Shown: positions 26,751-35,157, numbered from the stretch's first letter. The stretch: 64,000 nucleotides of DNA from Acidiferrum sp963771295 (GCA_963771295.1 CAVYTB010000013.1:1116001-1180000); one strand, 5' to 3'. Notes: a model not told the origin generated them from the letters alone. A program made the numbers and translations.

Positions 26751-26976
26751 GGTGGAACCATTGTTATGGAGGAGTGGAGGAGCGTCAAGCGAAGTAGTTT
26801 TAAGTTTGCAGTTATCAGTTTTAAGTAAGGCAAACAGGCGGAATGTCGGCGCGCCGACATTTGACGTGATTCGTGATTCGGGACTTGTGACTCGTGGAAG
26901 AACTGTGGCCAGCGACCGGCGACCAGTGGCCACCCGTCGAACCACTAACTGCTATTCCCGCAAATCTGTACGGCCA

Positions 26977-27198
26977 TTACTTCCCAGCGGAAGAGCTCCC
27001 GAATACCCAAAACCTGATTAAGAGCAAAAAACTGAGTCCCATCAAGACTACGCAGAAATCCGTCAGTAAGGCGAGTTCGCTTGCGGGATAGAATTGTTTG
27101 TATCTCTTTCGAACTTCGGTACCCCACCAGAAGTACGAGATTCGCTCGTGTTCAGGTACACGCTCGTTTATTTTGCCGATCATGATGAACGAAAACAT
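26977..27198 (-). CDS. Small hypothetical membrane protein
   Basis: 73 residues from ATG at 27198. A polar, charged stretch (INERVPEHERISYFWWGTE) is followed by a single strong helix (FCVVLMGLSFLLLIRFWVF). The same frame continues upstream with a hydrophobic stretch (GSVAIFANMFSF) to a stop near 27280 but contains no start codon there, so the true N-terminus may be lost to a frameshift. No family recognised. It lies in an AT-richer patch. Confidence 0.4.
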   Translation of the reverse strand: MFSFIMIGKINERVPEHERISYFWWGTEVRKRYKQFYPASELALLTDFCVVLMGLSFLLLIRFWVFGSSSAGK

Positions 27199-27431
27199 GT
27201 TGGCGAAGATGGCAACGGATCCGCCAAGGCGATGACGATAACACGGAGAGGTATTAAGGTCGTCAGTTGCATGGCCGCCTCAATAGATATCCCAGACGGT
27301 CCACCGTAGCAAATCCAATCTGGAGAACTTCCCCGAGTTGAGGGATTCACAACCGAGGACTGCCCCGGTTTCCCCGAATGCATTTTCAGCAGGAAAAAGC
27401 TCACTAATTCAGTTGGCCACCCGCCATCGGC

Positions 27432-27674
27432 TCAGTTCGAAAGTCGGTAAACCTTATACAAGAAGTATCCGATGAACCAAACACCGACGAGATAATCGAG
27501 TGCAACTTCCCACCAAAACCACCCCGGTTCTTTGGCGCGGTACACCCAACCACTGAAACGAACCCACGCTTTGCCTGAAAATGTAAAAACAGTGGCCGCA
27601 ACAATTGAGATGATGCCGAGTATCAAAAAAATATACGGTGGTCTTAAAAGTGAACTAAAACCAGACAAAAACAT
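27432..27674 (-). CDS. Small hypothetical membrane protein, two helices
   Basis: 80 residues. First helix YIFLILGIISIVAATVFTF, then a basic, aromatic-rich loop (WVRFSGWVYRAKEPGWFWW), then helix YLVGVWFIGYFLYKVY. The hydrophobic periodicity and aromatic content suggest a real protein although no family is recognised. Codon use is AT-richer than in neighbouring genes, in keeping with a transferred segment. Confidence 0.5.
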   Translation of the reverse strand: MFLSGFSSLLRPPYIFLILGIISIVAATVFTFSGKAWVRFSGWVYRAKEPGWFWWEVALDYLVGVWFIGYFLYKVYRLSN

Positions 27675-27882
27675 TTTCTTTCTAGATTCACAAAAGGTTC
27701 CCGACGATTACCGCTGCGCTGAACTCAAGACACCCGCCATCTTGCACCCGGCACCCCTGTTCGCTGTCACCAGATTTCCCGGAGTCATCTTAGGACTTTA
27801 AGCATGCACCACCCGCCCGCGACGTTAAAACATCTGCCCTCCACGGTAGGTGCCGGAAGATATTCTTTTCTCTAACGCTTCG

Positions 27883-28294
27883 TCACCCCAAACCGACTGG
27901 AGTTCGAGCGATCGCAGCGGAATTGGGAGTTTCCCGATTGTGCGTGTAGTGGTCCCGTCCCAGATTACGCCAGTCCTGGTAGGTACCCGGTTTAGTTCCC
28001 ATGGTGGTCCGAAACTCTGGAAACACGAAGTCCTTCACTACCATGCTTCCGATTCGCTTCCAACGTCCGCTTCTTACAGATACACGTAGGCCGACGAAAA
28101 CAGGCGGAAAAGGAAGCTGTGCCGTCCCGAGTTCTGCTGTCGTATTTAGCGGTTCCGAAGTAATCTTGTCGAAAACGGATTAGATATCCAAACTCTTGGT
28201 GACGGTGCACATACTGGCAATAGGCGAATCGGCCGTCCGGCAACGGGGTCACAAAGAAGTCTCCGATTTCGATATTGGGCCGCTGCATGCTCAT
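27883..28294 (-). pseudogene. Imm26-like immunity protein, frameshifted
   Basis: The N-terminal 40 codons (IEIGDFFVTPLPDGRFAYCQYV) read in one frame and the rest in the next, with the switch near base 28170 in a short T run. Rejoined, the product is about 137 residues with PPVFVGLRVSVRSGRWKRIG, VVKDFVFPEFR and a Trp/Gly C-terminal block, which resembles the Imm26 immunity family of polymorphic-toxin systems. The ATG overlaps the stop of the small upstream frame (ATGA). It could be a decayed gene or a sequence error. Confidence 0.45.
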
Positions 28295-28488
28295 TTGAAA
28301 TAGCCGACCTTTGCCAAGATTTCAGCATCGCGTTGACGCGCTTGTGTGTATCTGGGATTGGTGCTCGCTCTACTGTTGATCTTGTTCAGCAATGTCCCTA
28401 CGCGGGTGGCGCACGCTTTGCGGCCTGTTTGGATCTCCTCCAAAGGGTGTGCACCTAGAATCCTCACGCCCGGTGATCTAGTCGCCAT
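28291..28488 (-). CDS. Small hypothetical protein, possible toxin remnant
   Basis: 65 codons ending in NPRYTQARQRDAEILAKVGYFK-type residues, basic and Ala-rich. Its TGA overlaps the ATG of the Imm26-like gene. In polymorphic-toxin loci the toxin C-terminus is directly followed by its immunity gene, so this may be the residue of a toxin tail. No toxin domain is recognisable, and no good ribosome site precedes the ATG at 28488 (the frame opens at 28533 with GTG). Confidence 0.3.
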   Translation of the reverse strand: MATRSPGVRILGAHPLEEIQTGRKACATRVGTLLNKINSRASTNPRYTQARQRDAEILAKVGYFK

Positions 28489-28609
28489 CGGACTTGGAAA
28501 TGGTTGACATGGAAGATGGGGAGAGGATATCACTTCAGTTTATGTCGCGGAAGTTGAGCGACCGAGAGTGTTGGCAGGCCGCCCGTTAAGATCAGCATAG
28601 GAGGGCAAC

Positions 28610-29077
28610 ATGCAATCGTTCGACATCGAATCGTACAAAGTTTCTTCGGAGCTACAGAGATTTCCAGGAGCGACGCGACCGAGCCGCGTATTGGAGATGA
28701 CCGGTCCAGTGCAATTTCATGGGATTCAAAATCACGCGACTTTCGCGTTTGATCCATCGTTCGATGGGGTGTGGACCAACCCGGTGGCCGGCTATTTGAC
28801 GGATGGCGGTTTTTCGGGATTGTCGGTGGTGGGATGGTTCCCGTTGGCGGAATACAGCTATTACTACGAGATTTTGCGGGCCGAGCGTCCGGTGCAAGTC
28901 ATCTATGAATTCAGCGTTGCGGGAGCGACCAGCGGCTATTTGAGCCTGGTGGGATTGGGCACGTCGGCGGCACAGATTGGGCACGGGCCGAGCGAGTCGG
29001 TGGCCGCAGGGATGCTACACATTGCGCGAATGATTCCGATGCCGACGTTGAAGGATTTGCCGCCACACGGAAAATAG
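28610..29077 (+). CDS. Hypothetical protein
   Basis: 155 residues preceded by AGGAGGGCAAC, a strong ribosome site. No signal peptide; rich in Gly, Tyr and Phe in the middle (GLSVVGWFPLAEYSYYYEILR), then YEFSVAGATSGYLSLVGLG, suggestive of a compact beta-rich fold. No family recognised. It stands alone on the plus strand between minus-strand genes, so it probably has its own promoter. Confidence 0.55.
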   Translation: MQSFDIESYKVSSELQRFPGATRPSRVLEMTGPVQFHGIQNHATFAFDPSFDGVWTNPVAGYLTDGGFSGLSVVGWFPLAEYSYYYEILRAERPVQVIYEFSVAGATSGYLSLVGLGTSAAQIGHGPSESVAAGMLHIARMIPMPTLKDLPPHGK

Positions 29078-29104
29078 AGACAGGAGCTTCGGACGGCGAA
29101 GAGA

Positions 29105-29135
29105 TTCACCACAGAGGGCACAGAGAGCACAGAGG
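29105..29135. repeat. CACCACAGAGG-type intergenic repeat, copy 1
   Basis: TTCACCACAGAGGGCACAGA-type sequence; related copies lie at 52973 and 54955, all in intergenic gaps. Confidence 0.7.
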
Positions 29136-29166
29136 AACCAAGGGCCAGTGAAGAGCTAGCCCAAGA

Positions 29167-29207
29167 CCCACCCTTGCATGAGGAGAGGCGCAAGGATGGG
29201 GCACCCG
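29167..29207. repeat. Palindrome with GGGGCACCCG tail
   Basis: CCCACCCTTGC pairs with GCAAGGATGGG and is followed by GCACCCG. Same family as 33444, 35126, 46689, 47929 and 57756. Confidence 0.6.
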
Positions 29208-29218
29208 CGAGTTACGGA

Positions 29219-29241
29219 CACAGGCTGAAGCCTGTGCTACC
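29219..29241. repeat. TGAA-loop palindrome with CTACC tail
   Basis: CACAGGC-TGAA-GCCTGTG followed by CTACC. Near-identical units at 46741 and 48237. Confidence 0.7.
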
Positions 29242-29251
29242 GATTCGGCAG

Positions 29252-29770
29252 CTATTGGAGGGGGACGGAGAGGTGCTCGTGGACCAGGAGCCAGGTTTTG
29301 CCGCGATGCTCCCAGATGCCGGTGTAGCGGACCTGGAGGTCGATGGATTTGCCGTCTTTGGTTTTGTCGAGGAGATGCATGGGGACGACGGTCCAGGCGA
29401 TATTGCCGCGGCGGGTGGTTTTTAGTTCCCTGCCCGCGGTGAGCGAGATGGTGGAGGCGCTATCGAGAAATTCCTTCTGAACGCCTGCGGCGTATTCCTT
29501 CCATCCGTTGTATTGGAACGGCGCTAAATCGTAGAAAACCAGACCGGAATCCTGGGCGTAAAATTTCGCGGCGTTTGCGGGATTGCCGGAGCTCCAGGCA
29601 GCGCAGTAGCCATCGATAAGATTGCGAAAGGTGGCGTCGTCAGAGGCTTTTTGTTGAGCGCGAGCGCCAGCGAAGGTGAGCAGGCCGCCAAAGAGGGCGA
29701 CGGCAACATAGATGAACCAATGATGACGCGGGCCGGCGGCACGCGGGGTGTGGACCTGGGCAACGGACAT
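29252..29770 (-). CDS. Secreted NTF2-like/SnoaL-type protein
   Basis: 172 residues from ATG at 29770, which lies seven to eight bases after GGAGG; a GTG two codons earlier is less well placed. An N-terminal hydrophobic segment (WFIYVAVALFGGLLTFAGARA) is a signal or anchor. The rest has the NTF2-like fold pattern: LIDGYCAAWSSGNPANAAKFYA, then the alternating strands of LKTTRRGNIAWTVVPM and IWEHRGKTWLLVHEHLSVP. Such DUF4440/SnoaL-like proteins have varied or unknown functions. Confidence 0.65.
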   Translation of the reverse strand: MSVAQVHTPRAAGPRHHWFIYVAVALFGGLLTFAGARAQQKASDDATFRNLIDGYCAAWSSGNPANAAKFYAQDSGLVFYDLAPFQYNGWKEYAAGVQKEFLDSASTISLTAGRELKTTRRGNIAWTVVPMHLLDKTKDGKSIDLQVRYTGIWEHRGKTWLLVHEHLSVPLQ

Positions 29771-30229
29771 GAACACCCCTCCTTAAGGGGTCCGCCGAAA
29801 GCGAAGAACGTGGCGGTGTGTGTGTGCGTTTCACTCACCGGGTTGGGCGGCTCCTCTTCCTTGAAACCGAAGAGGGATTCATCGCACAAAAGGCGTGCGA
29901 TGGTGCAGAGATCCTCACTTCGTTCGAAATGACCAAAACGATTCGTTCCGAACAGCGCGAAGCGGTGCCATGCCACAGCAACGGCCTCACCCTAAAGGAG
30001 TGAGCTACAGGAAACGTCCCAAACCGAATGATTAGGAAACTTGTAGGGATAAGGTAGACGGGATTGCGGGAGTTTGCAAGCGGCGCGGTGAAAAGGCGGG
30101 AAGCAATAACCGGCGAGTTGGCGGCGTTCGCCGGTAAGCAGGGGGCATTGGCCGAATAGGCGATGCGGGGTAAACGGCCAGGACCTAGTCTGGCTGTGGG
30201 CAGCCGAGATAGGCAGCCTGGAGGCGGGC
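29771..30229. other. Intergenic stretch without recognised gene
   Basis: About 460 bases. It holds a CACTTCGTTCGAAATGACC segment of the CGCTTCGCTCG-type repeat near 29918-29936 and otherwise no supported open frame on either strand. Confidence 0.5.
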
Positions 30230-30541
30230 ATGGCAAGGGCAAGGGCAAACGAAGGAATCACAAGGAACTGGACGATGTTGGCGTTATTGATAGGGGGCAT
30301 CGGACTGCTAGCAGTGGAAATGAGCGCGGGTATGGATTATGTTCAGGCGAGCCTGAAGCACCAGATGGTGGACTTTTTGGACTGCATTCCGGCGCTGGGA
30401 GTTACAGCACTGAACCTTGCGCAGAAGGCGTTCTGGAGTTGCGGAAGCGTGGAGAGCGTGCTGCGGGTGATGCCGATGGTGACGTTGCCGTTCGTGCTGG
30501 TGGGAGTGGGGTTGGCGTTGGGAAAGCGCACAACGCGGTAA
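30230..30541 (+). CDS. Hypothetical membrane protein
   Basis: 103 residues with two hydrophobic helices (MLALLIGGIGLLAVEM near residue 16 and MVTLPFVLVGVGLALG near the C-terminus) and a Cys-containing loop between them. The basic tail GKRTTR is typical of a membrane protein end. It lies 55 bases upstream of the LiaF-like gene on the same strand and may belong to its operon. No family recognised; an alternative start is the ATG 15 codons in. Confidence 0.5.
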   Translation: MARARANEGITRNWTMLALLIGGIGLLAVEMSAGMDYVQASLKHQMVDFLDCIPALGVTALNLAQKAFWSCGSVESVLRVMPMVTLPFVLVGVGLALGKRTTR

Positions 30542-30563
30542 CGATTGGGGAGAGGGAGTGAGA

Positions 30564-30588
30564 CCAGACTGAAGGCTGGCCACTACAA
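30564..30588. repeat. Degenerate GAA-loop palindrome with CACTACAA tail
   Basis: CCAGACTGAAGGCTGG followed by CCACTACAA; a mutated member of the family seen at 48138 and 51575. Confidence 0.4.
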
Positions 30589-30596
30589 GGGAAACG

Positions 30597-31412
30597 ATGG
30601 ACGACCAATTCAAACGCGATCTGGAGAACGGTATCCGCCAGCGCATCGACCAGCAGATGAACCGCAATATGCCGGAGAGCATGCAACGAAGCGCGCGGCC
30701 GCCGGGGATGGCAGCGGGAATCATCTTGATTGTGTTGGGGACGCTGTTCCTGTTGGGGCACATGGGATATGTGGACACGGGAAAGCTGTGGAAGTTCTGG
30801 CCGCTGGCCATCGTGGTGGTGGGGCTGGTGAAATTCATCAAGGAGCGGAGCCACGTTGGTGGTGCAATCACAGTCGTGGTGGGCGTGCTGCTGCTGTTGA
30901 ACCAGTGGGGATATTTGCAGCTGAGCTGGGGTTCGTTGTGGCCATTGGTGCTGATTGCGGCGGGGATTGCGATGACCTGGAGCCGGTTTGAGATGCCGAA
31001 ATTTCCGACGCCGCCGACGGATGCTGGGATCGCCGGGCTGGGGACCGTGAGCGGAGTCAGCAGCTATGAAACCTTGAACGAATACGCGTTGTTCGGCGGA
31101 ATCGAACGGCGGATGCATACAAACAGTTTCCGGGGAGGAAGCATTGTGTCGGTATTCGGAGGAGTGGAAGTGGACTTTTTGTCGGCGGACATCGAGGGGC
31201 AAGAAGCGGTGATTTATGTGGAAGCCGTTTTCGGCGGAATCGAATTGCGGGTGCCAGAGCGGTGGAAAGTGGTGTTCCAGGGACAGAGCATTTTTGGCGG
31301 GTACAGCGATGAGACCAGACCGCCGCTGGCGGACGCGCTTGGAAACGCGCCAAGAAAAACGCTGATCCTGCGAGGCAAAGCGGTGTTTGGCGGAATCAAC
31401 GTGAAGAACTGA
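30597..31412 (+). CDS. LiaF-like membrane protein
   Basis: 271 residues. A cytoplasmic N-terminus (DDQFKRDLENGIRQR) precedes about four hydrophobic helices in two hairpins (residues 40-130), the LiaF/DUF5668-type membrane domain. The soluble C-terminal half has repeated FGGxE/FGGx turns (ALFGGIERR, SVFGGVEVD, AVFGGIELR, SIFGGYSD, AVFGGINVK), the beta-solenoid pattern of the YvqF/LiaF C-terminal domain. LiaF-type proteins inhibit a neighbouring histidine kinase in envelope-stress sensing. The kinase and regulator genes follow directly, which supports that role here. Confidence 0.8.
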   Translation: MDDQFKRDLENGIRQRIDQQMNRNMPESMQRSARPPGMAAGIILIVLGTLFLLGHMGYVDTGKLWKFWPLAIVVVGLVKFIKERSHVGGAITVVVGVLLLLNQWGYLQLSWGSLWPLVLIAAGIAMTWSRFEMPKFPTPPTDAGIAGLGTVSGVSSYETLNEYALFGGIERRMHTNSFRGGSIVSVFGGVEVDFLSADIEGQEAVIYVEAVFGGIELRVPERWKVVFQGQSIFGGYSDETRPPLADALGNAPRKTLILRGKAVFGGINVKN

Positions 31413-31420
31413 GCCAGGCG

Positions 31421-32488
31421 ATGAAAATAATCCCGGTAAAAAAAACCGGTCACGCGGTGTTCTGGGTTGGCTGGCTATTTTTCGGGCTGGTGCTGGCGGC
31501 GCTGCTGCGGTCAGCCGGAGCGATCAGCTGGACACATGCACTGACGCTGGCGGGCGCGCTTTCGGGAATGGCGCAAGTCAGCGCGATGTCGGCAGGCTTC
31601 TCTTGCAAAACGACTCCACTGGCAAAAACCCCGCTGTGGCGGCTGCTACTGACGCACGTGATGGCGGCGGTGGTGCTGACGTACTTCTGGGTGAGTATTG
31701 GCGGCTTTGTGGCGCGCGGGTTTGATGGGATGCAAGGATGGGCGGGACTGTACAACGAATACGCACGCAAAACAGGGATGCTGTATGCAGCGGGCGTTTT
31801 TTACTATTTGCTGAGCGTGGCGTTCAATTACGCGATCATTGCGCAGAAGGCTTCGAGCGATGCGCAGGCGCGAGCGCTGGAATCGAGCATGAGGGCGCGC
31901 GAGGCGGAACTGACGGCGTTGAAGGCGCAGATCAATCCACATTTTTTGTACAACAGCTTGAATTCGATCAGCGCGCTGACCAGCATCGATCCAGCACGGG
32001 CGCGGGAGATGTGCGTGTTATTGGCGGATTTTTTACGCATGACGCTGGGAATGGGAGAGAAGGCGTTGATCCCGCTGCGAGAGGAGTTGGCGTTGCTGGA
32101 GAAGTATTGCGCGATCGAAAAGGTGCGATTCGGGGATCGGCTGACGGTGCGGGAAGAAATTGAGGAAGAGACGAAGGAATGCGTGGTGCCACCCTTGCTG
32201 CTGCAGCCGCTGGTGGAGAATGCGGTGGTACACGGAATTGCGCAATTGCCAGAGGGCGGATGGATACGGCTGAAAACGACGCGCAACGCGGGAAGAATCG
32301 GCGTGACGGTGGAGAATTCATGGGATCCGGAGGCCGGGCCGTCGCGCAAGAATGGCGTGGGATTAAAAAATGTGCAGCGACGGCTGGAAGCGCGCTACGG
32401 ACAGGAAGCGCACCTGGAAGCGAAGGCGGAGGACGAAGTGTTTCGTGTGAGCTTATCGTTTCCGGCAGAGGCGGAGGGGAAAGCGTGA
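31421..32488 (+). CDS. LytS-type sensor histidine kinase
   Basis: 355 residues. Four N-terminal membrane helices (about 12-150) form the sensor; no extracytoplasmic domain is obvious. A short linker leads to LKAQINPHFLYNSLNSISAL with the phosphoacceptor His of the His_kinase (LytS/YehU) family, and a GHKL ATPase domain follows (LLLQPLVENAVVHG; KNGVGLKNVQRRL). Starts eight bases after the LiaF-like gene; its stop overlaps the start of the response regulator (GTGA). Likely signals envelope stress under LiaF-like control. Confidence 0.88.
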   Translation: MKIIPVKKTGHAVFWVGWLFFGLVLAALLRSAGAISWTHALTLAGALSGMAQVSAMSAGFSCKTTPLAKTPLWRLLLTHVMAAVVLTYFWVSIGGFVARGFDGMQGWAGLYNEYARKTGMLYAAGVFYYLLSVAFNYAIIAQKASSDAQARALESSMRAREAELTALKAQINPHFLYNSLNSISALTSIDPARAREMCVLLADFLRMTLGMGEKALIPLREELALLEKYCAIEKVRFGDRLTVREEIEEETKECVVPPLLLQPLVENAVVHGIAQLPEGGWIRLKTTRNAGRIGVTVENSWDPEAGPSRKNGVGLKNVQRRLEARYGQEAHLEAKAEDEVFRVSLSFPAEAEGKA

Positions 32489-33246
32489 GTGCGAATCGAA
32501 AGTGGAAGGCGCTGATTGTGGATGATGAGGAGCTGGCGAGGAAATTGTTGCGCGAGATGCTGGCCAGTCATCCGGAGATTGAGATCGTGGGCGAGTGCAG
32601 GAACGGGATGGAAGCGGTGAAGGCAGTGGCAGAGCACAAGCCGGAGCTGCTGTTTCTGGATGTGCAAATGCCAAAGTTGACGGGATTCGATGTGCTGGAG
32701 TTGGTGGATCCTGCGGGGCTGGCGGTGATTTTCGTGACCGCGTTCGATCAATACGCGATGAAGGCGTTTGACGTACACGCGGTGGATTATTTGCTGAAGC
32801 CTTACAGCAAGGAGCGATTCGAGGCGGCGCTGGAACGGGCAAAGAACCAGAAAGCAGAGAAGGCTCCCGATGCGACGGCGCTGGCGGCAACGGCGCGTCC
32901 TACGGGGCAATTTCTGGAACGGATCGTGGTGAAGGACGGAACGAAGGTGTCGTTGGTGCCGACGGCGAAATTAGATTATGTGGAGGCGCTGGACGATTAC
33001 GTGTCATTGGCAACGGAAGGAAAGAAGTTGTTGAAGCAGCAGACCATTTCGAGTCTGGAGGCAGCGCTGGATCCGGCGGTGTTTGTGCGGATACACCGAT
33101 CGTTTGTGGTGAATTTTGAGCGGGTGAGCCGGATTGAGCCGTACGGGAAGGAAAGTAAAGTAGCGGTGCTGGGGAATGGAGTGAAGTTACCGGTGAGCCG
33201 GGCGGGGTATGAAAGGTTGAGGAAGGTGATGGGGGAGAAGGATTGA
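32485..33246 (+). CDS. LytTR-family response regulator
   Basis: 253 residues from GTG at 32485, overlapping the kinase stop. The receiver domain has the acidic pocket VDDEE, phosphoacceptor Asp in LLFLDVQMPKLTG, and Lys in YLLKPY. After an Ala/Thr linker the LytTR DNA-binding domain begins (ERIVVKDGTKVSLVPTAKL) with the characteristic IHRSFVVNFERVSRI. It partners the LytS-type kinase upstream. Confidence 0.92.
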   Translation: MSANRKWKALIVDDEELARKLLREMLASHPEIEIVGECRNGMEAVKAVAEHKPELLFLDVQMPKLTGFDVLELVDPAGLAVIFVTAFDQYAMKAFDVHAVDYLLKPYSKERFEAALERAKNQKAEKAPDATALAATARPTGQFLERIVVKDGTKVSLVPTAKLDYVEALDDYVSLATEGKKLLKQQTISSLEAALDPAVFVRIHRSFVVNFERVSRIEPYGKESKVAVLGNGVKLPVSRAGYERLRKVMGEKD

Positions 33247-33313
33247 AGTTGAGAGTTGAGAGTTGAAAGTCAAAAGTTGAAAGTTAACCCCTCACATTTT
33301 CGGGTACGGCAAT

Positions 33314-33340
33314 CGGGCTGGCATAAAAGCCCGCGCTACA
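33314..33340. repeat. ATAA-loop palindrome with CGCTACA tail
   Basis: CGGGCT and AGCCCG arms around a GGCATAAA loop, then CGCTACATTGAAG. Related to 45505 and 51893. The flanks (33246-33290 and 33376-33400) are GTTGAAAGT-type tandem words. Confidence 0.55.
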
Positions 33341-33443
33341 TTGAAGCGGGAGGAATCGTCGGTGAGATTGAGGGTTAGGAGTTGAAAGTTAAAAGTTGAG
33401 AGGCGGCAACCGGACGTCGAGAACGAAGAACGACAATGAAGAA

Positions 33444-33475
33444 CCCCACACGCAAAGGCGGCGTGTGGGGCACCC
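33444..33475. repeat. Palindrome with GGGGCACCCC tail
   Basis: CCCCACACGC and GCGTGTGGGG arms around AAAGGCG, then CACCC. Nearly the same unit at 35126 and a decayed one at 57756. Confidence 0.7.
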
Positions 33476-33490
33476 CGAGTGGCGGCACAG

Positions 33491-35020
33491 TTAGGCCAGG
33501 GCGTAGAGATACTCGACGAATGAGGCGACGGCGCCGTCGATGCCGGAAACCTTGGGATTGGTGGAGTCGATCAGGTAGTACTCGTTGGGCGCGTGGGCGC
33601 CGGTGCCGTGACCTAGACCGAAATGTCCAGCAGGAAGATTGAGCGGTTCGGACGTGAAGATGTATCCGGGCCAGGAGCCAGCGGAGCGGGGCCAAAGCAC
33701 GGGATTCAGACCGAGTTTGCGGTAGGTGGAGATCTGGGCCTGAATGAGCTTGGAGTCGGGCGAGGTTTGTGTGGGATCGTAGCCACCGGTCATGTTGACT
33801 TCGATGTCGGCGAAGCCGTGCTTGGCGAGATGGTCCTTGAGAAGCGCGAGAGTGCCGGCGGCGGTCATGTCGGGAACCAAGCGCATATCGATTTTGGCGA
33901 CGGCGCGATGAGGAAGAACGGTTTTTCCGCCGGGACCGGTGTAACCGGCGACGAGACCTTCTATGTTGATGGTGGGCTTGGACTCGAGAAGGATGAGGGA
34001 GTCGAGCCAATTGGTATCTTTGACCCAGTGTTCGACGCCGAGTTGTTTCTTTACCGTGGCTTCGCTGCGGACGGCGGAAACATCCTGAATCATTTTAATT
34101 TGCGCGGGAGTGAGCGGCTTGGCTTTATCGAAAAAGCCGGCGACGGCAGGGGTGTGGCCGTCGGGCTCGATGAGTGTGTTGAGGGCTTGAACGAGATGCC
34201 ACGTGGGGCTATCGACCTGGGCTTCAAGACTGGAATGGACGTCGTGCTTGGGGCCGCGTCCCCAGCGTTCGCCGGTGGAGACGAGTTCGAGTTCGACGAC
34301 GCCTTTGGCGCCGAGTGAGATTTCAACGCCGCCGTTGGCATCCTGGCCAGCTTCGGGAATAAAAACGCCCATGCATTTTTTCAGCGCGGCAGTGACTTTG
34401 GGTTGGTGAATCACCTCGGGAAAGTGCGGAGAGCCGATTTCTTCTTCGCCTTCGCAGACAAGGACGAGGTTGACGGGAAGCTTCTTCCCTGCTGCCTTGA
34501 AGGCGTGCAGGGCGCCGAGGAAGGCGGTTTCCGGACCTTTCTGGTTGACGGCGCCGCGACCGACGCAAGTTTTGCCGAGGCCTTCCCTGTCGACCAAGCG
34601 AGCTTCGAGGGGAGGCGAAGACCATTCGGCGGGATCGAATTGTTTCACGTCATACATGAAGTAGATGCCCACCCAGGTTGGCGCGCCAGAATCGAGTAGA
34701 CCAAAGACACCGGGCTTGCCGGAGGTGGGAATAATTTCGACGTTGGAGAATCCGACGTCGCGAGCGAGTTGCGCCATGTACTCGGGGCCCTGCGGGAAAT
34801 TGCGATTTTCGGCGGCGATCGATGGCAAAGCGATCCAGTCCTGAAGGCGCTTTACGTTTTCGTCGTGCAGCTTGGGGATTTGGCTGAGGACGGAAGGAAT
34901 GTCGGAATTGTCCGCGGCGGCCGCGAAGGCGGGAATCGGCAAAGAGTTGATGGCAACTCCGGCGAGCGCGCCGCCGATGAATTCGCGGCGATTGAAAGCG
35001 TTATCGTTTGACGTGGTCAC
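33491..35020 (-). CDS. Secreted M20-family metallopeptidase/hydrolase with Tat signal
   Basis: 509 residues from GTG at 35020 preceded by AAAGGAGG. The N-terminus NRREFIGGALAGVAINSLP is a twin-arginine signal, so the enzyme is probably exported folded. The M20 fold is clear (EGEEEIGSPHFPE, LVAGYTGPGGKTVLPHRAVAKIDMRLVPD, GHGTGAHAPNEYYLID). Two usual zinc-ligand positions differ: the first His of the HxD motif is Met (YFMYDV) and the bridging Asp is Asn (GRGAVNQKG). The catalytic Glu is kept. Family members are dipeptidases or deacylases; the substrate here is unknown. Confidence 0.82.
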   Translation of the reverse strand: MTTSNDNAFNRREFIGGALAGVAINSLPIPAFAAAADNSDIPSVLSQIPKLHDENVKRLQDWIALPSIAAENRNFPQGPEYMAQLARDVGFSNVEIIPTSGKPGVFGLLDSGAPTWVGIYFMYDVKQFDPAEWSSPPLEARLVDREGLGKTCVGRGAVNQKGPETAFLGALHAFKAAGKKLPVNLVLVCEGEEEIGSPHFPEVIHQPKVTAALKKCMGVFIPEAGQDANGGVEISLGAKGVVELELVSTGERWGRGPKHDVHSSLEAQVDSPTWHLVQALNTLIEPDGHTPAVAGFFDKAKPLTPAQIKMIQDVSAVRSEATVKKQLGVEHWVKDTNWLDSLILLESKPTINIEGLVAGYTGPGGKTVLPHRAVAKIDMRLVPDMTAAGTLALLKDHLAKHGFADIEVNMTGGYDPTQTSPDSKLIQAQISTYRKLGLNPVLWPRSAGSWPGYIFTSEPLNLPAGHFGLGHGTGAHAPNEYYLIDSTNPKVSGIDGAVASFVEYLYALA

Positions 35021-35125
35021 AGGGCCTCCTTTGGAATGGGGGATGGTAGTTGATTTTGGGAGCAGCGGCAATAGAGAGGGGAGTTGAAAGTTGAGAGGCG
35101 ACTGCCGGTCGTCGACAGCGAAGAT

Positions 35126-35157
35126 CCCCACACGCAAAACCGGCGTGTGGGGCACCC
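35126..35157. repeat. Palindrome with GGGGCACCCG tail
   Basis: CCCCACACGC pairs with GCGTGTGGGG around AAAACCG; followed by CACCCG. Confidence 0.7.

Noticed and set aside
25446..26828. 460-codon plus-strand frame across nuoA2 and proC
   Set aside because: Both minus-strand genes have clear family motifs; the plus frame has none.
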